From positions 3,545,641 to 3,609,640 of the forward strand of contig BPJS01000001.1 of assembly GCA_026004735.1 (NCBI GenBank): a DNA stretch of 64,000 bases, in the 5' to 3' direction. This document shows, piece by piece, positions 1 to 9,015 of the stretch. Numbering within the stretch: the stretch's first letter is position 1; each line of letters opens with the position of its first letter. The notes under the pieces are model-generated. The model did not search any database, was not told the origin of the DNA, and was given only the letters and a program-made list of their open reading frames with translations. A program made the position numbers and the translations under genes. Source of the stretch: Isosphaeraceae bacterium. GTDB lineage: Bacteria; Planctomycetota; Planctomycetia; Isosphaerales; Isosphaeraceae.

Positions 1-102
1 TCGCAGATAGGATTCCTCCGCGCCGGTCGCGTTGGGTGCGGATCGCGGCACCGGGTCGAAATCCGGGTCGCGAGCCCTCGGTGTGGTTGGTATTTGGCTC
101 AC
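1..102 (-). CDS. Possible N-terminus of a gene leaving the window
   Basis: A GTG at 102 on the minus strand opens a frame with no stop up to the window edge (34 codons). An AGGA-type ribosome binding site sits about 7 bases upstream. The visible residues are rich in Pro, Asp and Arg and show no recognisable domain. It would follow the glycosyltransferase gene on the same strand. The frame is short, so it may be chance in GC-rich DNA; I cannot assign a product. Confidence 0.3.
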   Translation of the reverse strand, partial: MSQIPTTPRARDPDFDPVPRSAPNATGAEESYLR

Positions 103-143
103 AGGCTGATCCTGACCCGGCCAGCGTTTGCCGGCAAGGGATC

Positions 144-1673
144 TTACCGCCGCCAAATTCGGTAATCGGCCACCTCAGCCACCTGACGATACCCCAGGGC
201 TTCCAATGGCTCGTCGAGGCCCGGCACCCGATCGGCAACGTGGCGCGGCGTCACCACCTCGCGGACCGGACCGTCGGTCAGCGCCGCGCGCAACCAGCGT
301 TGCCGCGGCTCGGCTTCCCCGATCTGCTCGAAGGCCCCGTAGAGCCAATCGTCGTGGATCAGATCCGGCCGTCCATACAGCCGGTTCCATTCCTGATGCG
401 CCACAAAATAACGCGCCTCGGGCAGCACCGGGTTGCTCGCGATGAGCCGGGCCACGGTTCGATCCCGCGTTCGTAAGGACTCGGCCTGAATGGTCCAGCG
501 TGCTCCGGAGCCTAAAAGCACGAGCGCACTGCCCAGGATCCCCAGGGAACCCCAGCGCCCCAGCCATCCGGCGGGGGGCGACTCCATCAGCCGGTCCAAG
601 AGGCGGGCAACGAGCACTGACCCGAAGACCACCGCCTGCAACGCATAATTGGATGCTGCCCCGGCGTTGTAGAGGCAGAGCGGAACCAGCGCGGCAAGTT
701 CGACGACCAGACAAAGCCCGTAAAACCGATCGGTCCGCAACCACGCGGCCCGGCCCACCATTAGAGCTCCCAGCAACCCCATCCCGATCAGACCAACTGC
801 CCGCCGGGCTACGATGTCGAAGACCGACGCCACGTGAACCCATCCCGCATAGTTGATGTGACGAAACGGTCCGCCGGGGTACTCGAAGACTGTCCGGCCC
901 ATCCGTCCTTCGGTCAGAAACGCTTCAACGGCGATCAGACCAACCACCGTCCCGACCCAGGCAGAGGCGGCCAGGGCGACCTCTCGCGCTGAGATCACGC
1001 CGCGGATCCAGGCGCGAGCGACGAGCAGCGTCAGAATCGACGCGACCGTCAGATGATGCTGCTTGAGCAGGAACGCCAGACCCGCCAACACTGCCGCGGC
1101 GACCAACGCCCTGCGGCGGTTCGCCCTCGGCTCCGATTCCTCGATGGCCCGCAGCCCCAGCCATGCCGCCCCGGTCTGCGCGGCCACTCCGAGCGAATCG
1201 GGTCGCACCATGACCATCAGATTGGCAAAGAGCGGCGAGCCTGCCAGCAATCCCACTGCCAGCCACCCCGCCCGAGCACACAAGCCGTCTCGACGCGCGA
1301 GCCTCCAGGTCAGCATCAAGAGCAGGGCCGACCCCAGCGCTGCCATTGCGCGGCCCGCTCCCAAGGCGCAGCCAAGTGGATCTAGACCGGCCGCGACCCA
1401 CGGCCAGGCGACCAGAGCGGTCAGCCGGTAATACAGGGGTGCGTGCATCAGCACGGACGGATGATCGGCTCCATAGGGTCCGTAGAACCGCCCGGGGCCT
1501 ACCCCTGGCTCAAAATGGCTGGCCACCGCCCGGGCCAGCACGGTCTCAAACGGCCCGACATCCTCGGCCCGAAACGCGAGCTCCAGGGCGTAGGCCAAAT
1601 GGATCGCTGCCGTGGTTGCGACCACCGCCGGCACCCAGCGCAGCGGCGTGCCTGCTCGCTGTAAGGTCCTCAT
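144..1673 (-). CDS. Polytopic membrane glycosyltransferase (PMT/ArnT-like, GT39/GT87 type)
   Basis: About 509 residues with roughly ten or more hydrophobic segments. An acidic pair in the first large loop (AEDVGPFE, around residue 40) is followed by HAPLYY. That layout matches GT-C enzymes, which use polyprenyl-phosphate sugars and keep an acidic residue in the first periplasmic loop. The C-terminal ~110 residues are soluble and contain a stretch about a 'VAHQEWNRLYG' site. The ATG at 1673 was chosen; an upstream TTG at 1712 would add 13 residues. Substrate and acceptor cannot be read from the sequence. It diverges from argB. Confidence 0.65.
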   Translation of the reverse strand: MRTLQRAGTPLRWVPAVVATTAAIHLAYALELAFRAEDVGPFETVLARAVASHFEPGVGPGRFYGPYGADHPSVLMHAPLYYRLTALVAWPWVAAGLDPLGCALGAGRAMAALGSALLLMLTWRLARRDGLCARAGWLAVGLLAGSPLFANLMVMVRPDSLGVAAQTGAAWLGLRAIEESEPRANRRRALVAAAVLAGLAFLLKQHHLTVASILTLLVARAWIRGVISAREVALAASAWVGTVVGLIAVEAFLTEGRMGRTVFEYPGGPFRHINYAGWVHVASVFDIVARRAVGLIGMGLLGALMVGRAAWLRTDRFYGLCLVVELAALVPLCLYNAGAASNYALQAVVFGSVLVARLLDRLMESPPAGWLGRWGSLGILGSALVLLGSGARWTIQAESLRTRDRTVARLIASNPVLPEARYFVAHQEWNRLYGRPDLIHDDWLYGAFEQIGEAEPRQRWLRAALTDGPVREVVTPRHVADRVPGLDEPLEALGYRQVAEVADYRIWRR

Positions 1674-1832
1674 CACGGTTGCGGCCTCATGCCTCTTCTG
1701 CGGGCTGCCCAATCCGTGGGGTCATTTCCCGGACTTTACAGCCGTTGGCTCGATCCGCACAATGTCATTTTTACGCTCGGCTACGGGTGGTCATCGGTCG
1801 GACCGGATCCAGGCTTCCGGAGTGAGGTCGGG

Positions 1833-2762
1833 TTGGAAGAAGCGATTCGCAAGGCGGATGTCCTGATCGAGGCGTTAGGCTACATTCGCAAATTCGCCGG
1901 CCGATTCACAGTGATCAAGCTGGGCGGTTCGGTGATGGAGCATCCCGACGCCCTTCGTGCGCTCTTGGTCGATGTCGTCTTCATGCAGACGGTCGGCCTG
2001 CGGCCGGTGATCGTCCATGGAGGCGGCAAGGCAATCTCGGCCGCAATGGCGCGCTCGGGTCTGGAGCCTCGATTTGTCCAGGGCCGCCGGTATACCGACG
2101 CGGCCACGCTCGAGATCGTCGCCCGGGTCCTGGCCGAGGAAGTCAACGCCGACATTGTCCGGCATATCAACAAATTTGGCGGACGTGCGGCCGGCCTCCA
2201 TCACAAAGCCAACCAGCAGTGCCTCTACGGCCGGCCGATCACCCTGACCGGTCCCGACGGCCAGCCGATCGACCTGGGCCGCGTGGGCGAGGTCACCGAG
2301 GTGGACACCCCTCCCATTGAGAGCATGTGCCTCGGTGGTGTCGTTCCCGTCCTGCCCTGTCTGGCCGAGGATGACGATGGCGGCCTGCTCAACGTCAACG
2401 CCGACACCGCAGCGGCGGCCGTCGCCCAAGCGCTTCAAGCCGAAAAACTCGTCTTCCTGACCGACATGCCGGGGATCCTCCGCGACCGTTCCGACCCGGA
2501 GTCCCTGATTCGAGGTCTCACCCCGGACCAGTGCCGAAGCCTGATCGCCGATGGCACCATCGACTCGGGTATGATCCCCAAGATCGAAGCCTGTCTGGCC
2601 TGCCTCGAGGCCGGGGTTCGCAAAATCCACATCATCGACGGACGGCTCAAGCATGCCCTGCTGCTGGAGATCTTCACCGAACGCGGGATTGGGACCGAGA
2701 TCGCCTACGACCCCGGAACCTCGTCGGCCGAGGCGTTCTCGACCCGCCGCCGCGTCGGTTGA
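1833..2762 (+). CDS. argB: Acetylglutamate kinase
   Basis: Phosphorylates N-acetylglutamate, the second step of arginine biosynthesis, in the cytoplasm. The amino-acid-kinase signatures are clear: VIKLGGSVM near the N-terminus, VIVHGGGKAIS for the substrate glycine loop, LNVNADTAAAAVA, LVFLTDMPGI, and the DSGMIPKIEACL segment near the C-terminus. The frame is open further upstream, but similarity begins only around the TTG at 1833 (309 residues, normal family length), so that start is preferred though not proven. It is followed by argD and argF on the same strand, forming an arginine cluster. Inhibition by arginine is a family property that cannot be judged here. Confidence 0.9.
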   Translation: MEEAIRKADVLIEALGYIRKFAGRFTVIKLGGSVMEHPDALRALLVDVVFMQTVGLRPVIVHGGGKAISAAMARSGLEPRFVQGRRYTDAATLEIVARVLAEEVNADIVRHINKFGGRAAGLHHKANQQCLYGRPITLTGPDGQPIDLGRVGEVTEVDTPPIESMCLGGVVPVLPCLAEDDDGGLLNVNADTAAAAVAQALQAEKLVFLTDMPGILRDRSDPESLIRGLTPDQCRSLIADGTIDSGMIPKIEACLACLEAGVRKIHIIDGRLKHALLLEIFTERGIGTEIAYDPGTSSAEAFSTRRRVG

Positions 2763-2881
2763 GTCCGAGCACTCTGGCCTCGGATCAACCCGAGCCCATT
2801 CCGGCCGAACCGCCTCCGGTGATGAGATTACCCGCCACGACGTGATCGCCCATCGGGCCCGAGACCCTCGAGTAACCGACC

Positions 2882-4105
2882 GTGACCCAGCTTGCTCAGC
2901 CCAGCTCCGCCGAGACGATCGCCCTGTTCGAGCGATACGTGGTCCCCAATTACCGCCGCTATCCGGTCTGCCTCGTGCGGGGCCAGGGATCCTACGTCTG
3001 GGACGCTGAGGGGAACCGCTATCTCGACTTTTTCCCGGGTTGGGGCTGCAATCTGATCGGCCATTGCCCGCCGCGGGTGGTCGAGGCCGTCCGCGACCAG
3101 GTTGCCCAACTGATCCACGTCCCCAACACCTGGTATATGGAACCCCAGGGCCAGTTTGCCCGCTTGCTCTCGGAGCGTTCGTTCGGCGGCCAGGCCTTTT
3201 TCTGCAACAGCGGCGCCGAGGCCAACGAGGCCGCAATCAAACTGGCCCGCGCCGTCGGACACGCCGCGGGCCGGTTCAAGATCGTCACGGCCCAGGGCGG
3301 GTTCCATGGCCGGACCTACGCGGCTCTGACCGCCACCGCTCAGCCCCAGTACCATGCCGGGTTTGAGCCGATGGTTCCCGGGTTTGCCTACATGCCCTAC
3401 GACGACCTCGGCGCGGCCGACCGCCTCATCGACCAGACGACTGCCGCCGTCCTAGTCGAACCGATCCAGGGCGAGGGCGGTATCGTCATTCCGTCCGATT
3501 CCTACTTGGCCGGCCTCCGTCGCCTCTGCGACGACCGGGGCGCCTTGCTCATCCTCGACGAGGTCCAGACCGGGATGGGCCGCACCGGCTGCTGGTTTGC
3601 TTACCAGCACGCCGGCGTCGTCCCTGACATCCTCACCTGCGCCAAGGCTCTGGCCGGCGGGATCGCTTGCGGCGTGATGCTAGCCCGCCCGGAATACGCC
3701 GCCCAGCTCCGGCCCGGCATGCACGCTTCGACCTTCGGCGGAAACCCGATTGCCTGCCGCGCCGGCATCGCCACGATCGAAACCATTGAGTCCGACGCCC
3801 TCCTCGAACGCGCCCAGGCCATCGGCAGCCGCTTCGCCCAGCACTTGGGTTCCTTCCGCGACCAGCGCCCTGACCTCGTCCGCGATATTCGCGTCCGCGG
3901 TACCATGATCGGCCTGGAGCTGACCGTTGAGGCCTCCCCGATCGTCGCCGCGTGCCTCGGCCGCCGGCTGCTGATCAACGCCACCCACGGTCATGTCGTC
4001 CGGCTCCTGCCTGCCCTGACCATCTCCGACTCCGAAATCGACGAGGGCTGCGCCATCCTCGGCGACATCCTGCTTGGCTTGCCCCCTGCTGCCTCGACCC
4101 ACTGA
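2882..4105 (+). CDS. argD: Acetylornithine aminotransferase
   Basis: PLP enzyme that converts N-acetylglutamate semialdehyde to N-acetylornithine. Class III aminotransferase features are present: FFCNSGAEANEAAIKLAR for phosphate and cofactor binding, FHGRTYAALTAT, EPIQGEGGI, LLILDEVQTGMGRTG, and the Schiff-base lysine in CAKALAGGIACGVM. The start is a GTG at 2882, which gives 407 residues, close to family size; the ribosome binding site is weak. It lies 119 bases after argB and 50 bases before argF. Members of this family can also act on succinyl-diaminopimelate intermediates, so a dual role with lysine synthesis is possible. Confidence 0.92.
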   Translation: MTQLAQPSSAETIALFERYVVPNYRRYPVCLVRGQGSYVWDAEGNRYLDFFPGWGCNLIGHCPPRVVEAVRDQVAQLIHVPNTWYMEPQGQFARLLSERSFGGQAFFCNSGAEANEAAIKLARAVGHAAGRFKIVTAQGGFHGRTYAALTATAQPQYHAGFEPMVPGFAYMPYDDLGAADRLIDQTTAAVLVEPIQGEGGIVIPSDSYLAGLRRLCDDRGALLILDEVQTGMGRTGCWFAYQHAGVVPDILTCAKALAGGIACGVMLARPEYAAQLRPGMHASTFGGNPIACRAGIATIETIESDALLERAQAIGSRFAQHLGSFRDQRPDLVRDIRVRGTMIGLELTVEASPIVAACLGRRLLINATHGHVVRLLPALTISDSEIDEGCAILGDILLGLPPAASTH

Positions 4106-4155
4106 TCGCCCCGACCGGTTCCCGCCATCAATCAGCTCCTCCGCGTTCCCGATCC

Positions 4156-5136
4156 ATGCTCCGCCACTTTCTCGACCTCTTCGACCTGACCCCGTCCGAG
4201 GCCCAAAGCCTGCTGAAACAGGCCCTGGATCTCAAAGCACGCAGCACAGGCGGTCAGGCCGCCGCTCTGCTTCGCGGCAAGACGCTCGGCCTGCTCTTCG
4301 AAAAGCCGTCGCTCCGCACTCGGGTCAGCTTCGAGGCCGCGGTCCAGCAACTCGGCGGCTCGGCCATTTTCCTCCAGGCTCAGGAGGTCGGGCTGGGCGT
4401 TCGTGAGTCGATTCCAGATATTGCCCGGGTTCTCAGCCAGTATCTCCACGCGCTTGCCGTCCGCAGCTTTTCCCAGTCGACGATCGACCAGCTTGCCCAG
4501 CACGCCACCATTCCGGTCATCAACGCCCTTTCCGACTCGGCCCACCCCTGCCAAGCGATGGCCGACCTGATGACCATTCGCGAGGTCGTCGGGCGCACCC
4601 AGGGCGTCCGCATCGTTTTTGTGGGCGATGGCAACAATGTGGCCCGCTCGCTGGCCGTCGCCGCGGCGCTGCTCGGCGCGCATCTGACGCTCTGCGGCCC
4701 CCCGGCCTACCATTTTCCCGCCGAGTTTGTGGACCGCTTCGTTCAGACATTCCCCGACTCCCCGCTGGAACAGACCGACGACCCCGCCGCCGCGCTGGCC
4801 GACGCCGACGTGGTCTATACCGACGTCTGGACCAGCATGGGCCAGGAGCAAGAGGCCGCGACCCGGCGAGCCGTCTTCGAGCCGTTCCGCGTCGACGAGG
4901 CTCTGATGGCCCGGGCTAGGCCCTCGGCAATTTTTCTCCACTGCCTGCCCGCCCACCGCGGCGAAGAGGTCTCCGACGCAGTCCTCGACGGCCCCCGCAG
5001 CCGCGTCGTCCCCCAGGCCGCCAACCGCCTCCACTTTCAGAAGGCCTTGCTGCTGTGGCTGATGGATCGACCGGCTGTCCGGTTGCCGCGTCGCTCCACA
5101 ACCCCGATTCCGCGGCGCCGCAAACGGACCGGCTAA
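4156..5136 (+). CDS. argF: Ornithine carbamoyltransferase
   Basis: Makes citrulline from ornithine and carbamoyl phosphate. The carbamoyl-phosphate loop reads [11 protein letters not shown] (the STRTR region, with Leu replacing Thr), followed by [12 protein letters not shown], and the ornithine-binding [11 protein letters not shown] near the C-terminus. DVWTSMGQE matches the ornithine SMG loop, which separates it from aspartate carbamoyltransferase. The ATG at 4156 gives 326 residues. An in-frame extension upstream overlaps argD and lacks similarity. The C-terminus ends in a basic Pro/Arg-rich tail, slightly longer than usual. Confidence 0.92.
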   Translation: MLRHFLDLFDLTPSEAQSLLKQALDLKARSTGGQAAALLRGKTLGLLFEKPSLRTRVSFEAAVQQLGGSAIFLQAQEVGLGVRESIPDIARVLSQYLHALAVRSFSQSTIDQLAQHATIPVINALSDSAHPCQAMADLMTIREVVGRTQGVRIVFVGDGNNVARSLAVAAALLGAHLTLCGPPAYHFPAEFVDRFVQTFPDSPLEQTDDPAAALADADVVYTDVWTSMGQEQEAATRRAVFEPFRVDEALMARARPSAIFLHCLPAHRGEEVSDAVLDGPRSRVVPQAANRLHFQKALLLWLMDRPAVRLPRRSTTPIPRRRKRTG

Positions 5137-5167
5137 GAGATCCCCACCTGGTCTGGAACCAACCGCC

Positions 5168-5908
<741 letters not shown>

Positions 5909-6073
5909 GCCTCCTCCGGCCGCTTCGCTCCCACAGACCCTGCGGCCGCAAACTCGTCTTCGCGACGTTCGGCGTTTCTGCTAAAGTCCGCCCCCGATCG
6001 GACCGGTCCCGGCTCTTACGCGCGTCCTCCGGTCCTCTCCGACTGCGAATTCAGCACGGACGAGGGATTCGCC

Positions 6074-7303
6074 ATGCAGCGCCTGCACGCCACGATGGCC
6101 CTAAGCATCAGCCTAGCCCTGGCCGGGTCAGCTCCCAGCCTTGCTCAATCCCAGCGCCGGCTCGCCCCGCGACTGGTGCCGACGCCGCCTTCGAGCAACC
6201 CCACGGCCCCGACCGCTTCGGACACGGCCAATCCCCCGGCCTCGGACACCCGCGTCACCCGCACGGTCGAGGTTCCCCCCGAACCGATCCCCATCGAAGA
6301 CCTGGGTAAGCCCGAAATCGCCCTGCCCGACGGACCGATTGAGCCGTACCTGCTACGCAAGGAACACGGCCCGTTCATGATCATGGCCCACACATTCCGC
6401 GGACCCGAGGCGACGCGCTACGCCCTGGCGCTGGCCATGGAACTCCAGTCCGCCCATGGCTTGCCGGCCTATATCTTCCACCTCAAGATCCAGCCCGGCG
6501 GCTCCAACATCCGCAACGTCCAGCCGACCGCGGCCCGCGACGTTGAGAATGCCCAGATCGACGGTCCGGAGAAGTATCGTGTCTTTGACGAGGCGGCTGT
6601 TCTTGTGGGCCATTGCAAGTCGATCGACGAGGCCGAGAAGCTGCTCAAAAGAGTCAAAAAGATCAAGCCCCAGTGTCTCGACGCCCTGCCCTCGATCTGG
6701 GGTCACCGCAAGGGACAAGGCCTCTATCGTGCTCACATCACGGCCAACCCGCTCCAGCCCGCCCAGGTGCTCTACCCCGGCCGCAACCCCAACGGCCACC
6801 ACCTCCACGGTAATGCCCTGCCCACCCAGCCGGGTCAGGCCTTCGATCCTTATGTTGCCGCCGCCGCCTTCGAACGGATGCCCAAGCCCGATCCGCTGAT
6901 CAAGCGGATCAACGGCGGCCCCCGGAGCCTCTTCAACTGCCCGGGCCCCTACACCCTCCAGGTTGCTGAATTTGCGGGCCGTAGCTCGGCCGACGCCAAT
7001 GATCCCAAATTTGGCTCCGAGTCGTTCCTCAAGAAAAGCCCGCTGATGACCGCCGCCGACGATGCGGAGCGACTGGCCGAAGCGCTCCAGAAGTGCAAAT
7101 CCCTCGACCCGGCCTTCAAACCCTACGTCTACCACGACCGCACCCGCAGCATCGTCACCATCGGTCATTTCACGGGTCCCGACGACCCCAATCTGAAACG
7201 GCTCCGCGACGCCATGCCCTCGATCATTGGCGAACTGCTTCAGCGCCGATTCACCCAACTGCCGCTAGCGCCGGCGGCCGACCTCATGCCCGTTCCCCGG
7301 TGA
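6074..7303 (+). CDS. Secreted protein with two SPOR-like modules
   Basis: The 409-residue protein begins with a signal peptide (hydrophobic SISLALAGSAPSLA, probable cleavage after AQS), then a Pro/Thr-rich linker to about residue 75. Two regions, about residues 95-220 and 295-400, each pair a GPF/GPYTLQVA-type strand with a long helix. They end in short-range beta segments about shared motifs such as 'YALALAMELQ' and 'AERLAEALQK'. This resembles the SPOR fold, which binds denuded peptidoglycan glycans, but the sequence match is weak. It stands between rph and rdgB on the same strand. A cell-envelope role is inference only. Confidence 0.6.
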   Translation: MQRLHATMALSISLALAGSAPSLAQSQRRLAPRLVPTPPSSNPTAPTASDTANPPASDTRVTRTVEVPPEPIPIEDLGKPEIALPDGPIEPYLLRKEHGPFMIMAHTFRGPEATRYALALAMELQSAHGLPAYIFHLKIQPGGSNIRNVQPTAARDVENAQIDGPEKYRVFDEAAVLVGHCKSIDEAEKLLKRVKKIKPQCLDALPSIWGHRKGQGLYRAHITANPLQPAQVLYPGRNPNGHHLHGNALPTQPGQAFDPYVAAAAFERMPKPDPLIKRINGGPRSLFNCPGPYTLQVAEFAGRSSADANDPKFGSESFLKKSPLMTAADDAERLAEALQKCKSLDPAFKPYVYHDRTRSIVTIGHFTGPDDPNLKRLRDAMPSIIGELLQRRFTQLPLAPAADLMPVPR

Positions 7304-7522
7304 TTGGTGATGGCACCGGCGCGGCGCCGCACCCCTCCGCCTCCCGGCGCGCCAAATCCTGCTCCTCGGACCGATCGTCGCCTTGGATCGTGAGGCGGCG
7401 GCCTTCGGGGCAGCATCGGTCGCACTCGGCACCTAGCCGACTTCGTCCCCGTCGCCAGAACCGGAGGAACCGGCTACGATCTCGTGCATCCGCGAAAACC
7501 GATGCATGAGACTTCGTCGACC

Positions 7523-8170
7523 ATGTCTGCGCCGCCCGCACTCGTCATCGCCACGCGTAATCCCAAAAAAGCCCGCGAGATGCAGACGCTCTTGGTCCCG
7601 CCCTGGGAGCCTGATCCGGTCTTGGCGCGTCTGGAGGTTTTGTCGCTCGATCACCTGAAGCCAGTTCCTGAAGTGGTCGAGGACGGAGACAGCTTCGCTG
7701 CCAACGCGCGCAAGAAAGCCGCCCAGACGGCCCAGCACCTTGGCCGCTGGGTGGTTGCCGACGATTCCGGACTGGCCGTCGATGCCCTCGCTGGCGCACC
7801 GGGGGTCTACTCCGCCCGTTACGCCGGCACTCATGGCGACGACGCCGCGAACAATCGCAAACTGCTCGAAGCGCTCGCTGAGGTCCCCGATGAGCAGCGC
7901 GGCGCGGCCTTTGTCTGCGCTCTGGCCGTGGCCGATCCGGATGGGTCGATCGTCGCCGAGGTCGAGGCCCAGTGTCGCGGTCGGATCACGCGGGAGCTGC
8001 GCGGAACCGGAGGCTTTGGTTACGATCCTCTATTTTTGATCCCCGAATACCACAAGACGTTTGGCGAGCTGAGCCCGCTGGTCAAGAACCAGATCAGCCA
8101 TCGGGCGCGGGCCTTTGCGCGGCTGCGGCCGATCGTGCGCCGGCTCGTGGCCGAGGGGCGGCTCGGCTAG
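7523..8170 (+). CDS. rdgB: dITP/XTP pyrophosphatase (RdgB/HAM1 family)
   Basis: Hydrolyses non-canonical purine nucleoside triphosphates (dITP, XTP) to monophosphates, keeping them out of DNA and RNA. Family signatures: ATRNPKKAREM at the N-terminus, VVADDSGLAVDALAGAPGVYSARYAG, GGFGYDPLF, and SHRARAF near the C-terminus. The ATG at 7523 starts just before the conserved beta-strand. In-frame alternatives at 7502 (ATG) and 7484 (GTG) add 7 or 13 residues; a GGAGG at 7463-7467 lies better placed for these, so the start is uncertain. Confidence 0.92.
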   Translation: MSAPPALVIATRNPKKAREMQTLLVPPWEPDPVLARLEVLSLDHLKPVPEVVEDGDSFAANARKKAAQTAQHLGRWVVADDSGLAVDALAGAPGVYSARYAGTHGDDAANNRKLLEALAEVPDEQRGAAFVCALAVADPDGSIVAEVEAQCRGRITRELRGTGGFGYDPLFLIPEYHKTFGELSPLVKNQISHRARAFARLRPIVRRLVAEGRLG

Positions 8171-8194
8171 ACCGCAGCGCGGAGGGCCAATTCG

Positions 8195-8824
8195 TTACCC
8201 GACCCCGGCCATCGTCGCATCGTCCATCGTGCCCAGCTTGGGCAATCGCCGCAGGCTCAGGCCCAGCATGATGTCGAACCACCCGTGGAAGATCATGTCG
8301 ATTCCCAGGAACAGCCCAATGACCCAGAGGCTGGACTCAGGAAAATCGTTCCAGATCATCAGCCCCAATGCCAGACTGATGCCGCCGCTGACCACGACCC
8401 AGATCCACTGCGGGAATCGCAGAGTGACCGCCGCCACAATCTTCACCACCCCTCCGACCATCAGCAACGACGCGATGAGCGCCGTCAACGCGGTTGCGGC
8501 CAGCCCCGGCTTGCGCACGAAGATCAGCCCCAGGACCACGTAGAGCACGCCCATCAGCAGGCTCACCAGAAAACCGCTCCAGTCGCGCGACCAAAAGGCC
8601 CCCACGGCGGTCGCGATCCCGGCGGCCATCAGCAGCACGCCGAAGGTCAGCACCGCCGCTCCGGTCGCAACCCACGGCGTCAGCAAGGCGATCGTGCCCA
8701 GCACGACCATCACGATGCCCAGCGCGACAAACCAGCCCCATCGCGCCCGAATCGCCTCCAGCTCATGGCGAACGACCCGACGCAACTCGGTCCGCAGAGG
8801 GCTGCCCGGTTCGAGCACGCTCAT
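8195..8824 (-). CDS. HdeD-family (DUF308) membrane protein
   Basis: This 209-residue protein has six closely spaced hydrophobic helices after a ~30-residue cytoplasmic N-terminus. The helices carry the small-residue patterns of the HdeD/DUF308 family (LGIVMVVLGTIAL, LLMAAGIATAVGAF, GVLYVVLGLIFV, GLFLGIDMIFHGW). HdeD is tied to acid resistance in enterobacteria, but homologues elsewhere have no proven role. GGAGG lies five bases before the ATG at 8824. It ends 24 bases from the convergent rdgB gene. Confidence 0.8.
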   Translation of the reverse strand: MSVLEPGSPLRTELRRVVRHELEAIRARWGWFVALGIVMVVLGTIALLTPWVATGAAVLTFGVLLMAAGIATAVGAFWSRDWSGFLVSLLMGVLYVVLGLIFVRKPGLAATALTALIASLLMVGGVVKIVAAVTLRFPQWIWVVVSGGISLALGLMIWNDFPESSLWVIGLFLGIDMIFHGWFDIMLGLSLRRLPKLGTMDDATMAGVG

Positions 8825-8929
8825 CGGCTCCTCCAGAATCGGAGAGGGAATCCAACGTCCCTGGGTCGGCCTCGATCCATCTCCAATCTCAGAGGCGCCG
8901 TCGGTCGGGTCAACGCATCTCCGCCCGAA

Positions 8930-8972
8930 AAGCGAAACAAAGTAGCCCCCGGAGGCATGTCGCTCCGGGGGC
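8930..8972 (-). terminator. Intrinsic terminator downstream of the YTV-repeat gene
   Basis: A perfect 10-base inverted repeat (8945-8954 with 8963-8972, 8-base loop) is made almost wholly of G:C pairs. On the minus strand it is followed by a T-rich run, TACTTTGTTT. It lies 43 bases past the stop of the YTV-repeat gene in the right orientation for a rho-independent terminator. It is the clearest such structure in the window. Confidence 0.78.
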
Positions 8973-9015
8973 CTTGAGAGTCAGGGGCCAGGATCACGCG
9001 AGCCGTCGGCCGGGT

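Noticed and set aside
1875-3236. 453-codon minus-strand frame opposite argB and argD
   Set aside because: It crosses two clear genes on the other strand, has low-complexity composition and no motif.
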